Source: Litoditis marina (Eukaryota; Nematoda; Chromadorea; Rhabditida; Rhabditidae). From it: a stretch of 64,000 bases of DNA. Made by a program: the position numbers and the translations under genes. The notes under the pieces are model-generated. The model searched no databases and had not been told where the DNA came from. It worked only from the letters and a program-made list of their open reading frames with translations. Below, piece after piece: positions 46,881 to 57,308 of the stretch. Location: assembly GCA_964036275.1 (NCBI GenBank), contig OZ038436.1:7414579-7478578 (forward strand), given 5' to 3'. Positions within the stretch are counted from its first letter, which is position 1. Each line of letters starts with the position of its first letter.

Positions 46881-46947
46881 GTAGTTTGATCCAGAAGCAC
46901 TCTGAATGTGATTTTTGAGATACTGATGTGTACGCACATGAAACTAC
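46881..46947. repeat. Inverted pair GTAGTTTGATC ... CATGAAACTAC
   Basis: Arms ~45 bases apart, ~105 bp upstream of the promoter at 47054. Identical pair at 61213-61279. Confidence 0.45.
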
Positions 46948-47053
46948 AAAAAGCAACATCAAACCAGAATGAAACTATTTCCTCACGTGGCTATTACTGA
47001 TTCGCGCACATAGTGACTTCTAGAACACGTATGACTTGCTTGTTGGATTCAGT

Positions 47054-47126
47054 GCGGTTGCATGTTGCATTGCTTTTAAAAATCCCAAAATATTTCCCTG
47101 GATGTTGTAGTAATTTTCTCGGTCGT
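47054..47126 (+). ncRNA. Candidate 21U-RNA gene (type G)
   Basis: GCGGTTGCATGTTGCATTGC, TATA block degraded to TTTTAAAAAT. TGTT ends at 47106 (+37). Confidence 0.4.
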
Positions 47127-47210
47127 GATATTCTCTAATGTTTATGGTTTGTGCAAAACGTTTCTTACATGTATTATGAAACTTTCATTTTTCATTTGTA
47201 TAAATATATA

Positions 47211-47286
47211 CGCGGTGCAATGTTGCACTGACTGTATATATGTTGAGCATCTTTGGTCTTCCTAGTTCTTGTTCGTATTTCAGACG
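47211..47286 (+). ncRNA. Candidate 21U-RNA gene (type T)
   Basis: CGCGGTGCAATGTTGCAC then TGACTGTATATATG. TAGT ends at 47266 (+39). Confidence 0.5.
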
Positions 47287-47956
47287 ACTAAAAAATATAA
47301 GTAGTGATCCCTTTTCAAAAAAGATACTCGCAGCGGAAATTCAAGGCGAGGGTGATTGAATTTTTGTCTCGTCTTTGTAAGTTGTAGTTCGATCCCTTCG
47401 CTTTTTATGTTATTTTCAACACAATTCTGCGAACATACTGTCATAGTTGACACCAGTTCAAATGGAACTCCTACAGTACTTTTTCGAAGTTTCCAACAAC
47501 GAAAATATTTTCGAACTCTTTTTATGATAGGGATGAGAAGTTTTGTAATCATTGTTCTGACGAACGGAATATGCTAATCGCGCAGTTGTACTTCATTTGC
47601 ATACAACTGTGCGCGTGAAATCGTCTACGTGCCAATTACGAAGAAACGTGGAAGAATGAAGACCACAGAGCTCACTTCTCATCGATTCACTCTACTGACA
47701 TGTCGCTTACTATTTGTTCTGCTTATTAGTTGTTTCCTATGAAACACTATTGATATAAACCATTATTATCTAACTGTTATGTACTCATGAATTACACCTA
47801 AAATATATATGTTTGCCAATAATATTTCCTTCTCTTATGCTCATACATTAAGATCACTATGAGTAGATATTATTTCCTAGTTAACTCCGCGTGGCAATAG
47901 TTTCGATATGAGAATAGGCGGTTCTCCAGTGACCTCCGAACATGGTGCATCGGCCG

Positions 47957-50900
47957 AACTAGCGCTCTCGGTCGCCCATCCACTTTTTCATCCCAGACTA
48001 TGGTTTTAACACTAGTTTGATCCATTATAGAGCCAGGTCATACCAGAATGATCATTTTAGTTGAGCAAAAATAGCAGTGCAACGCGGGATGCAACGCACT
48101 GAAAGTCAATGAAAAACCAGGGATTGGCAACCTGGTGAATGTACTAGCTAGTAGAACATGAGTATTCGTTATGTTTCGGGAATACAAACTCTGAAATAGT
48201 GGATAATCAGATTTGTAGAACCAGAATGTTTGATTACTCGTGCCCAGCTTACGGGAGTCACGTGGTATGTTAAACCGCGGTAAGCAGCGCAAAATGGGTT
48301 TTTATAGAGTTTGCGTCTATGGTGGCTCAGACGGCCATAGAAATGTGAATAATTGGTCTGGTGCGGACACGGCGAAAGCCACCACTACCCATTGGGTCCG
48401 TAGTCTATTAGCTCCTAGTGATCGTTGTGTGTGAATCCAGCCTCTATAATAATCGAACAACAATCCAGAAGTCGAACAAATCAAGGCAAAATATTATTTT
48501 AGGTGTTCTCAAGATCCAATTGTTAGCATGTATAAGGGTTATCGATCCATCAGCCAAGAGTTTAACCACAACCAATGTACCCAAATATAAGCTTCACATC
48601 GGTGGAAAACGTTTCGAACTAAAATTACTTGAATTGCTACAGAAAAACGACTCGAAATGTTGAATCGAATCATCAAAATATTCGTTTCTATTCTAACTAT
48701 TCTAATCAGTTGTATCTCTATAATCCTTCTTCAACCAGTTCAAGCTGTCTACACAATTCCAGCACAATTATTATAATTATTATGTATTAATTTGATGTAT
48801 TCATACATATGCTATCCCACATAATATTCTACCTTCAAAGTTCAGTTTTGTTTTAGTCAAATTATCATACACAAGAAAGTTAATTTTGAAAAATGATCTT
48901 GACCAAAAATAAGCAATAAGAGAGCTGTCAACAAATACGACACATCACAAAAATATTTATAATTCAAGTGAATCCAGTAGAAACGCTGCTGCTCATGTAA
49001 TACGGAAGCAGTATCCCATATTCAGTCTATTCCATCGTCGATTCATCTAGACAAGCTAACCAATCACCAGCATTCGGGCTATCCAGGGAAGTTGATTACC
49101 ATCAACGAAATAAATTTCAAGAAATGACATAGTAATGACACCAGCGAGAGAATGGAACTGGATAAATCGAAATATGGTGGATCGAACTGGATGTGGAGGA
49201 ACTATTCTGGACTGGATGGGTCATTGGAATCAACTGGATCAACAAAGGAAAACGTGAGTTTCTTTTTGCGCCAAAATTATAACAACCCACAGTATCTTGT
49301 ACTTCCGATCAGCGATAATCAATTGTCTCGGTTTGAAAAAACTTTGATCAGTTCTTGGCATGTCTCCATTCCATTTTCCTTGCTTAACTCATCAATCACA
49401 CTTAACTCATTGGCGTAGTAGAAATTTAAGTTTCAAACTGCAATTTTGTCCAATCGTACACAGCCAGCCAGTTTATAATCTACTTGAAAAATTACTAATA
49501 GAATATTGAAGCCAAATTCTTCTTCTTTATATTAGGACATTAGGCAACCTGTCGATTGAAAGTCGAACGCACACCATTCCGTTGCCACATTAAGATTTTT
49601 TCAATCACGTATGTTCCAGCCCAGTAAAAATAATTTCCATCTAACTATTGACTCTCAGTTCAGTTCTCGAAATGCAACTGTATGTTAGACATTACTAATC
49701 GATCAAATCAGAAGCATTTGCGTGGTAGTAATGACATTTGCAAATTACTCAATTGATTTTTATCAAAAATAACCAGCCAGCTTCCAAATCCCAATTTTTT
49801 GTATGAAAGGGCAAAATGACCCTCGTTCAGCGAAAGTGTATTTCTGCCACGAATAAGGGAGATATAGACAATTCAAAAACAACCTACAGTTTGCAGCATT
49901 AGCAGCCAGCCGGTTGCAAACCAACTCAGGTACAAACCAGTGTTAGTGCCTTCTGTGTAATTCTTCATCTCATCTCATTCTAAATACACCATCCAGAACT
50001 CTAGAATCTCTAGAATAACTAGCAAATGGGATGTTTTCAATCTCTCTCATCCCAAATCTACAAAGTTTTTTCTCGATTTCTCGAGCCATCCAGTATAGAT
50101 GAAATGCAATTCTAGTATCATTCCAGTCTGTATCAAACACCCTCTATAAATTTAGAACAGAATATTACTGCGAGATCTTATTAGAAATACGCGAACTTTT
50201 CATCCAGGATATAGTTATTTTATTTTTCTGAAGAAAACTGGTTGTATCAATTATTTTCCAATCAATTACATTTATCTGCGATCTATGTTCTCAAATTCTG
50301 CAACACTCAGTTATCAGCAGAAATTTGTGAAGCGAATCAACTAATCCAACTCTAGCCAGTTTTTTTTTCATCTGATATGATTGAAAAAGATTTTCTTCAT
50401 TAGTCACGATATCCAATGAAATCTCCAATATATTATAATAAATGTCGATACATAACTAATCATCCAGCACAATATGGATCGGAATCCACAACCAACTATT
50501 CAAACTAACAAGCAACCAGATCGAATCATTCTATCGTTCGAAAATCCCGCAAATCGTAGTCATTTCAAATTGTAACAATACTCGACGGAATATATGTGGA
50601 TCAAGAAGGATTCTATTTTACTTTTGGATAGATCTGGATTTGATGGATCGAACTGGAATAAACTGGATCGGAGTGTATTAGGCCATAATATAAGCCTTAC
50701 CCAGCTCCAATCAAGAAAACACCCTATTGGCGGTCGGTCAAAGATGAAAAGAAAGCTTGCGTATTCACATTCGACCATCCAGAAGGTCCATTCACTCAAC
50801 AGTGACACCCATATTTCTAGAAACTTCTACAGACATTCAACCTATCTTCAAACTGGTATGATCTGCAGCGACCTCCACAACATCATGAGTGCCAGCACCC

Positions 50901-51026
50901 ATGTCCCACGCACCTCTAACAGTCAAATCCAGAAGTCAGTCTATTTTTCTATTCTAATCTTCTATTTTCAGCCCCTCGATTTCTTCAGGTTTCCTGCCCC
51001 GGTGAACTTACCTCAAAAGTTGGGAA
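47957..51026. other. Transposon interior, unrecognised
   Basis: AT-rich, with no promoter elements. Longest frames are 48418-48663, 49152-49418 and 50594-51034. The last two both contain GATGGATCGAACTGGA, suggesting a repeated motif. CCAGCCAG words recur at ~49460, 49780 and 49905. I recognise no transposase, and no function is assigned. Confidence 0.45.
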
Positions 51027-51430
51027 TGTTCTGACGAACGGAATATGCTAATCGCGCAGTTGTACTTCATTTGCATACAACTGTGCGCGTGAAATCGTCT
51101 ACGTGCCAATTACGAAGAAACGTGGAAGAATGAAGACCACAGAGCTCACTTCTCATCGATTCACTCTACTGACATGTCGCTTACTATTTGTTCTGCTTAT
51201 TAGTTGTTTCCTATGAAACACTATTGATATAAACCATTATTATCTAACTGTTATGTACTCATGAATTACACCTAAAATATATATGTTTGCCAATAATATT
51301 TCCTTCTCTTATGCTCATACATTAAGATCACTATGAGTAGATATTATTTCCTAGTTAACTCCGCGTGGCAATAGTTTCGATATGAGAATAGGCGGTTCTC
51401 CAGTGACCTCCGAACATGGTGCATCGGCCG
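51027..51430 (+). repeat. Internal direct copy of the terminal repeat
   Basis: The same 404 bp as 47553-47956. It forms a palindrome with 51493-51898 around the tRNA-Gly body. Confidence 0.85.
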
Positions 51431-51434
51431 GGCC

Positions 51435-51505
51435 GCATCGGTGGTTCAGTGGTAGAATGCTCGCCTGCCACGCGGGCGGCCCGGGTTCGATTCCCGGCCG
51501 ATGCA
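51435..51505 (+). tRNA. tRNA-Gly (anticodon GCC)
   Basis: A complete 71-base cloverleaf: acceptor GCATCGG / CCGATGC with discriminator A, D arm with GGTTCAGTGGTAGAA, anticodon stem CTCGC / GCGGG, loop CTGCCAC with anticodon GCC at 51467-51469, and T arm CGGGTTCGATTCCCG. Pol III boxes are intact (A box from ~51441, B box GGTTCGATTCC 51484-51494). It matches the usual eukaryotic tRNA-Gly(GCC) and would decode GGC/GGU. The gene lies in the centre of an ~870-bp palindrome, and its last 13 bases are part of the right arm, so the left arm carries their complement. It looks functional by sequence, but the foldback context might affect expression. Sequence-wise the best-supported RNA gene in the window. 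Confidence 0.93.
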
Positions 51506-51898
51506 CCATGTTCGGAGGTCACTGGAGAACCGCCTATTCTCATATCGAAACTATTGCCACGCGGAGTTAACTAGGAAATACTATCTACTCATAGTGATCT
51601 TAATGTATGAGCATAAGAGAAGGAAATATTATTGGCAAACATATATATTTTAGGTGTAATTCATGAGTACATAACAGTTAGATAATAATGGTTTACATCA
51701 ATAGTGTTTCATAGGAAACAACTAATAAGCAGAACAAATAGTAAGCGACATGTCAGTAGAGTGAATCGATGAGAAGTGAGCTCTGTGGTCTTCATTCTTC
51801 CACGTTTCTTCGTAATTGGCACGTAGACGATTTCACGCGCACAGTTGTATGCAAATGAAGTACAACTGCGCGATTAGCATATTCCGTTCGTCAGAACA
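51493..51898 (-). repeat. Right terminal inverted repeat
   Basis: Complement of 51027-51432 with very few differences. It begins inside the T arm of the tRNA-Gly gene. Confidence 0.85.
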
Positions 51899-52175
51899 AT
51901 CATATTCAATAGTCCATTAGAAAAAACTAGCTAGAACTCGTCCTGAAAGTGTGTTTTATATAACAACCGCAATTCTCTCTGAACTGGCCTGGTAATGTTG
52001 TTCTATTATGAAAATGTATTTTTGATTTAACTAACTTTATTCGTTCTATTTTCGGTATTGTCGTATTATAGTTTGGGTTTTTTCGTATCACGGTACTTTT
52101 GTTTTTCGATTCTGTGCAGAGTCAGTATACTGCCGCGGTTGAATGTTGCGCTCATAATGTATAATGTTATCTGTC
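51899..52175 (+). repeat. piRNA run, copy split by the transposon (right part)
   Basis: Continues the alignment with ~61881-62150. Starts with the second ATCAT. Confidence 0.8.
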
Positions 52176-52208
52176 TTTTTGAATTGATAACTTCTTCTAA
52201 TTGTTAAG
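52133..52208 (+). ncRNA. Candidate 21U-RNA gene (type J)
   Basis: CCGCGGTTGAATGTTGCGCTC then ATAATGTATAATG. TGAT ends at 52188 (+38). Confidence 0.5.
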
Positions 52209-52301
52209 ATGAAAACCTATAAAGTGGGGGTAGAAGAACATTTCTTTTGAAAATATTAGATCAGAATTACAACCAGATGAGTTGGTGGAAAATGTTTTGG
52301 T

Positions 52302-52363
52302 GATATCATGTAGAGAATGTAGATCTTCAATGTCATGAAGATCTACATTCTCTACATGATATC
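52302..52363. repeat. Perfect 28-bp hairpin with 6-base loop
   Basis: The arm at 52302-52329 (starting GATATCATGTAGAGAATG) is exactly complementary to 52336-52363. It ends a block that recurs without the hairpin at ~52935-53035. Confidence 0.85.
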
Positions 52364-52549
52364 CCCTCTACATTTAGTTAATAAATACGAAAAAAACAGT
52401 ATTTCATCATATTATCCTGTTATTATCAACTCAGCGTTGCCAAAAATCATGAAAGTTTATAAAAAAATGTATGAAACACTCGACTGTCTTCATTAGAAAA
52501 ATAATAATGACTCGTCAAATTGTGACATCAGAAAGAGCTCTATTATGAT

Positions 52550-52620
52550 AAATGTGAAAACTAGGTGTGAGCGATATAAATTAATGCTTCCTATAAACTG
52601 ATGGCGCAACATTCGACCGC
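52550..52620 (-). ncRNA. Candidate 21U-RNA gene, minus strand
   Basis: Minus strand ATGCGGTCGAATGTTGCGCC then AGTTTATAGG. CGCT ends at 52570 (+35), shorter than usual. Confidence 0.35.
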
Positions 52621-53040
52621 ATGAACCCAGTGTATCGGATGATCTGTTCTGATTGTTGCCAACTCCGCACGAACTCAACTGATTGTTTGATTTTGATTGT
52701 CCTTATGATTGTTTTGATTGTCCTTGTTGTTCAACACGCTTCAAATGTGAGAAAGTTGTTGAAACATAAAATGATATTCTAAACGAAAACAGCAAAATAT
52801 GGAAAAATATCGACAAAAAAGATCAAAATAGCGACAGAGAATACAAGTAAAGAGGATATCTGGAAAGACCTAAAGAGGCAAGCAAGGAAGGTGAAAATCG
52901 GACTATTCACGTGAGTGTGGATAATATTCCTTTTTAAAATATTAGATCAGAATTACAACCAGATGAGTTTTTGGAAAATGTTTCGGAGAAGTTTATAGAT
53001 GAAAATAAAATAAAAACACAAATGTCATGAAGACTCCAAA

Positions 53041-55207
53041 TCGCGCGCAGCGCGAAGCGCTGTGCAAGATTTGTCTTTGGTCCGGCTAATGCGCGCTTCC
53101 GTTTTTTTAGTTTCTCCTCAAAAAGGCTGAAATTTGCAAAACAAAGTTTTTATTGATGTACTTGTTTTCTATAGCTAATTCCCTAACCGTGTTTCAAATT
53201 TGAGCAAAATCGGTTAAGTTTGAGCCAAGTTATGACCTCATGCGCTTCATCAAGAGCGCCAACTTCCGTCGTGTGTGGGTGGGTGGGTGGGTGTGTGTGT
53301 GTGTGTGGTGACAAGAAAAGTAAACCCAGTTTAAGGGTTTCTACCCAACCGATTCCGTTGAAAATTGTGAAGGACATGTGATACCTACTCAAACCCTGGC
53401 GGAGCGAAAGAAAAATTAAGAAAAAATTGTTTTAATCAAAGTTATAGACATTTTTCGGAAAATGTCTGCGTCTCTCCATTTAGCACGCTCTCTCACTCTC
53501 TCTGTCCGGTCGACAACTCAAACTGTATTGAAACTTAGAGTAACAATTACCGATTTGCTCGAAAATTGAAATATTATGCCATCGTGACTTTTATTTGAAT
53601 ATGAAGTATTCTACTCCTGACGTCCTTCAGGATTCAGGAGACAGGATGACGTCATTTTTGAAAAGTGCAAAGTTGACGTCACATATATTTTCAAATGATG
53701 GAAATATCTTAGAAAGGGTCAATTAACGGAGAAACTCAATCTAAGAGTGACGTATTCTGAGATTCTGGAGACCAGATGACGTCATTTTTGAAAAATGCAA
53801 AGTTGACGTCACATATATTTTCAAATAATGGAAATATCTTAGAAAGGGTCAATTAACGGAGAAACTCAATCTAAGAGTGACGTATTCTGGGATTCTGGAG
53901 ACCGGATGACGTCATTTTTGAAAAGTGCAAAGTTGACGTCACATATTTTTTCAAATGATGGTAATATCTTAGAAATGGTCAATTAACGGAGAAACTCAAT
54001 CTAAAAGTGACGTATTCTGAGATTCTGGAGACCAGATGACGTCGATTTTGAAAAGTGCGAAGTTGACGTCACATATATTTTTAAACGATGGTAATATCTT
54101 AGAAAGGGTCAATTAACGGTGAAACTCAATCTGAGAGTGATGTATTCTGGGATTCTGGAGAGCAGATGACGTCGATTTGGAAAAGTGCAAAGTTGACGTC
54201 ACATATATTTTCAAATGCTGAAAATATCTTAAAAATGGTATATTAACCACAAAACTTTATCTAAATATGACTTATTCTGGAAATCAGAAGGCCAGATGAC
54301 GTAAACTTTTTAAAAATTGACGTGAAATATGTTTTCGAATGCTGAAAGTTTCTTAGAAATGGTCAATTCACGATGAAACTTCATTCAAACATGACGTATT
54401 TTGAGATTCTGAAGGGCAGAGGGCAGAAAGTAAGTTTTTAAAACTGCAATGTTGACGTCATATTTTTCTCAAATGATAGTAATACGTGGCAAGTGGTTCA
54501 TTAAGAAAACAATTTTATCTGCACCGTACAGATCAAACCACATACCTACGGCATGTATAAAAAAAGAGAAAAATTCATGAAAAAGTGGGGGCCCAACGAC
54601 TGTGAGATTTGTCTTCTGCTGTGCGCCCCTTAGACAACTACTCTCAAATGAAGCAACTACTGGTACAAAAACCGAAAAATACTCATGTATAACTGTTAAT
54701 TACAAACATACAAAAGTCGTAAAATATTTTTTCAAACCTGTAAACTAGAATCTGTAAATAACCGAAAAATACTAATATACAATATACTCAAGTATAACTG
54801 TTTATTACAAACATACAAAAGTCGTAAAATATTTTCTCAAACCTGTAAACTAGAATCTACAAATCACAGATGTTAATTCAACGTAGTCAATTATAGTTCC
54901 TGGTTTTGTGCACATGGTTGGCATTTTTTTCTTATTACTTCAATTCTAGGTGCTATAACGTTTGGCATATTATTCAACAGTTGTTCTCTCTTTCGCAGCT
55001 GTGACTTGTGAGTGAGAGATTTGAGAGTAGAGTTCCGATTTCGCTCAAATTCGAAAGACGGTTAGGGAATTAGCTATAGAAAACAAATACATCAATAAAA
55101 ACTTTGTTTTGCAAATTTCAGCCTTTTTGAGAAGAAACTACAAAAACGGAAGCGCGCATTAGCCGGACCAAAGACAAATCTCGCACAGCGCTTCGCGCTG
55201 CGCGCGA
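53041..55207. mobile_element. Helitron-like family A copy 3, rearranged with two 5' ends
   Basis: Begins TCGCGCGCAGCGCGAAGCGC at 53041 after an A, as expected for this family in plus orientation. It runs through the CCCA tract and a ~130-bp TGACGTCA satellite (53615-54480) to the foldback region. It then ends, instead of with a normal 3' tail, in a second inverted 5' end (complement of the first ~190 bp) at 55207. Two insertions in opposite orientation, or a template switch, would explain it. Confidence 0.5.
53615..54480. repeat. CRE-like satellite, 130-bp period
   Basis: AGTTGACGTCA occurs at 53671, 53801, 53931, 54061 and 54191, exactly 130 apart. More diverged units follow. Each has a second TGACGTC about 30 bases earlier. 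Confidence 0.85.
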
Positions 55208-55208
55208 T

Positions 55209-55735
55209 TAGCTTTTGAGATTGAACTGCATGGAATATAGAAAAGGAGGTCAATAACTCAAGAGGGAAATGAAAAATCTAATCTCTCAATTTTCATGGGT
55301 CAGAAACATTTTGGTTTTCTATTGAGAAAGAACTTGCAGCAAACAATCATTAGTTAAAACGTCCGAATATGATAGTTTCTCACCACTGATTCGAAACTGT
55401 TAACAGAACAGAGTATACTAGTGAATTGAATATTCACGTGAAGTTAGCATTCTAATGAGGGATGGTGCACTTTGTCTTTCTCTTCACGTTTCTGAGTTCT
55501 GCTGTGTTTAACATGTTTCACGCGATTGTGCGATTGATTGACAGTATAGCTAATTTTTGTTTCAGATACGTTTTTCGTGTTAGCGGAATGTTGTCAAAGG
55601 TTGAACACTTATTTTCTGATTTAGTTTGTCAGGATGATCATGAAAATTGCGAGATTAGATTTTTCATTTCCCTCTTGAGTTATTGACTTCTATTTCTACA
55701 TTCCATGCAGTTCAATCTCAAAAGCTAATCGTTTC
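55209..55735. repeat. Inverted repeat around a palindromic MITE
   Basis: Arms ~55209-55300 and ~55640-55735 (TTAGCTTTTGAGATTGAACTG and complement) flank ~340 bp containing MITE copy 4. The left arm abuts the end of the family A copy. Confidence 0.7.
55411..55549. mobile_element. GTATAC-ended palindromic MITE, copy 4
   Basis: GAGTATAC at 55411 and ACAGTATA at 55541-55548. Contains CACGTTTCTGAGTTCTG as in copy 1. The 55462-55686 frame crosses it and is not supported. Confidence 0.55.
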
Positions 55736-56650
55736 TCACTTTACATTCGTTTTTTTTATACAAATTGACCTCTTTTCTATATTTCCAAAGGAAAGAATGA
55801 AATAATAGATATGAAATAAAGACATCTAATCAATTATAGCTTCTTGAGAGTCTATTCAATTCAACAGGTAGAACTATGTTGATTTGTAAAACATGAACTG
55901 CGTTACAAGTTTGATTAGTGAGCATTCTCTCAGAAACCGTGATCAATCCTTGATTTCCGTGCGATGCTATTGGTTTTTATGACCGAAACCACGACGACAA
56001 CGGACAACGACAACGGTCCCTGTTGACGCTACTTGTGAATTGATGAAGCAACATTTGTCCGTATGAATAACTCCTGTTAAACATTTACCAAAGGCGAAAA
56101 TGTTGTTAAAACACATATCTGTGATCTGATCACGTGGGTTGGTTACAATTTGAGGAATGATTACACTTTGAAGCATATTCTGAATATTGCAGTTTAAAAT
56201 ATATTTGAGAGGTTGGAAATGATTGTCGCTATCCAAAAGAATGATTTGCTGAGTGAACTATTTTGATTAGTACATTATCTATCAGTTCACATAATATTCT
56301 GATTGTTTCGTATTTTTGTTTCTCGAACAATATCCTAATCGAAAGTTTAGACATCCACAACAAATATATCATCAGCTTCAGTTAGTTTCTCTTCACTTCA
56401 ATGTCACCGTAAATATCATTGATCGCACTGAAATGTTTCATCACATGGTTGAGTTGCGTAAATGGTTAGCTGACTGATTCGGATCGCAGGCACACATCAT
56501 CAGTTTGTAAGCATCTTCGAAGAACAGCCTAAAACAATTAGTAAGATCACTAGTAAAAACATTTTATTAGTCCGTTGATGTCCTATATTTATCAAGCTCG
56601 ATAGTCTATTTCTTTCCAATAACGACTCATACAGTACATCGGACATGGTT
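55736..56650. other. AT-rich spacer, no gene recognised
   Basis: No convincing promoter element. A weak GGACAAATGTTGCTTC on the minus strand near 56050 is not counted. Frame 55967-56236 has no recognisable features. Confidence 0.4.
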
Positions 56651-56654
56651 CTCG

Positions 56655-57019
56655 ACTACCCTTGATGGTAGTTTTCTCTCAGGAAGCTTAGCAAGAAAGT
56701 CAACAGAGCCACCGCGACATTTTATGGCATTGCGGTTGAAATTCAGAGCTCGATGCACATCAGTCGAGTGTTTCTTCGGTTCTATATAGGCATGGGGTAC
56801 ATCGATTTACTGCTTCAGGTTGAACCTTTCCGAGTTGGTATTAGTTTTGGGGAGTTGTAGTTTGACCTCCCACCAGGGGTGAAAATCCAATTCATCACCT
56901 GCAATACAAAAGTTTGAGGGTTAGGTAGAAAGTAAACATCTTTGGTATTGAAGTTCGTCCCCTACCCAACTGCAGTGGGGAGCGATACTTCATTTTTCCC
57001 AACTGATTCAACTGATTTG
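56655..57019 (-). repeat. Dispersed repeat, copy without tail
   Basis: Matches 62289-62654 closely. The minus strand contains TTGTATTGCAGGTGATG, which looks like an intron-exon edge, and short frames such as ...GGSVDFLAELPE. Possibly a fragment of a retroposed gene or LINE 3' region. Confidence 0.5.
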
Positions 57020-57090
57020 AAAAACAGTGCTGCATAATTCTGCTCGTACTTTGCTTGTACTTTGCTTGGGCTTGTACCACTTCTACACTA

Positions 57091-57158
57091 ATAGTTTTGA
57101 TCCAGGTGTACTCTGGAAGTGAATTCCAAATCAATTATGTTTACGTAGATCAAACTGC
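57091..57158. repeat. Inverted pair TAGTTTTGATC ... GATCAAACTGC
   Basis: Arms ~45 bases apart and ~115 bp upstream of the promoter at 57274. Confidence 0.45.
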
Positions 57159-57273
57159 AATTTAGCATAAGCATACTATTGAGGTAGTTTCTCTTATTAT
57201 TTCCTACAACGAACTCGCGAGCCTTTAGTGCTAGAACACTGTGGCTCCTTCTCGAGTGCTTGTTGAATTTAAT

Positions 57274-57308
57274 GCGTTCGCTTGTTTCACCACTTCTATA
57301 TAACCTGG
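57274..57308 (+). promoter_or_regulatory. Ruby-like element with exact TGTTTCA core
   Basis: GCGTTCGCTTGTTTCACC then ACTTCTATATAACCTGG; the core at 57283-57289 is TGTTTCA, preceded by T (C. elegans has C). No YRNT at +38/39. Confidence 0.5.

Larger units (their letters stand above)
46255..47552 (+). repeat. piRNA run, copy split by a transposon (left part)
   Basis: Matches 60593-61885 closely; the match resumes at 51899 after the 4.35-kb insertion and runs to ~52175. It contains four promoter-like elements on the left of the insertion. Confidence 0.8.
47553..51898. mobile_element. 4.35-kb DNA transposon with ~404-bp terminal inverted repeats
   Basis: It starts TGTTCTGACGAACGG at 47553 and ends with its complement at 51898, flanked on both sides by ATCAT (47548-47552 and 51899-51903). 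The uninterrupted sequence GTAATCATATTCAATAG is present at ~61881 and, inverted, at ~17080, which proves the insertion and its 5-bp target duplication. The left terminal repeat is 47553-47956. The right end is palindromic: a second direct copy of the repeat (51027-51430), then a tRNA-Gly gene, then the inverted copy (51493-51898). The 3-kb interior encodes no transposase that I recognise. The superfamily is uncertain: long TIRs plus a 5-bp duplication do not fit Tc1/mariner (TA) or Mutator (about 9 bp). The element may be non-autonomous, or a foldback that captured host DNA. Confidence 0.75.

Noticed and set aside
56040..56070. Minus-strand GGACAAATGTTGCTTC
   Set aside because: Only part of the motif and no TATA block; not distinguishable from chance.
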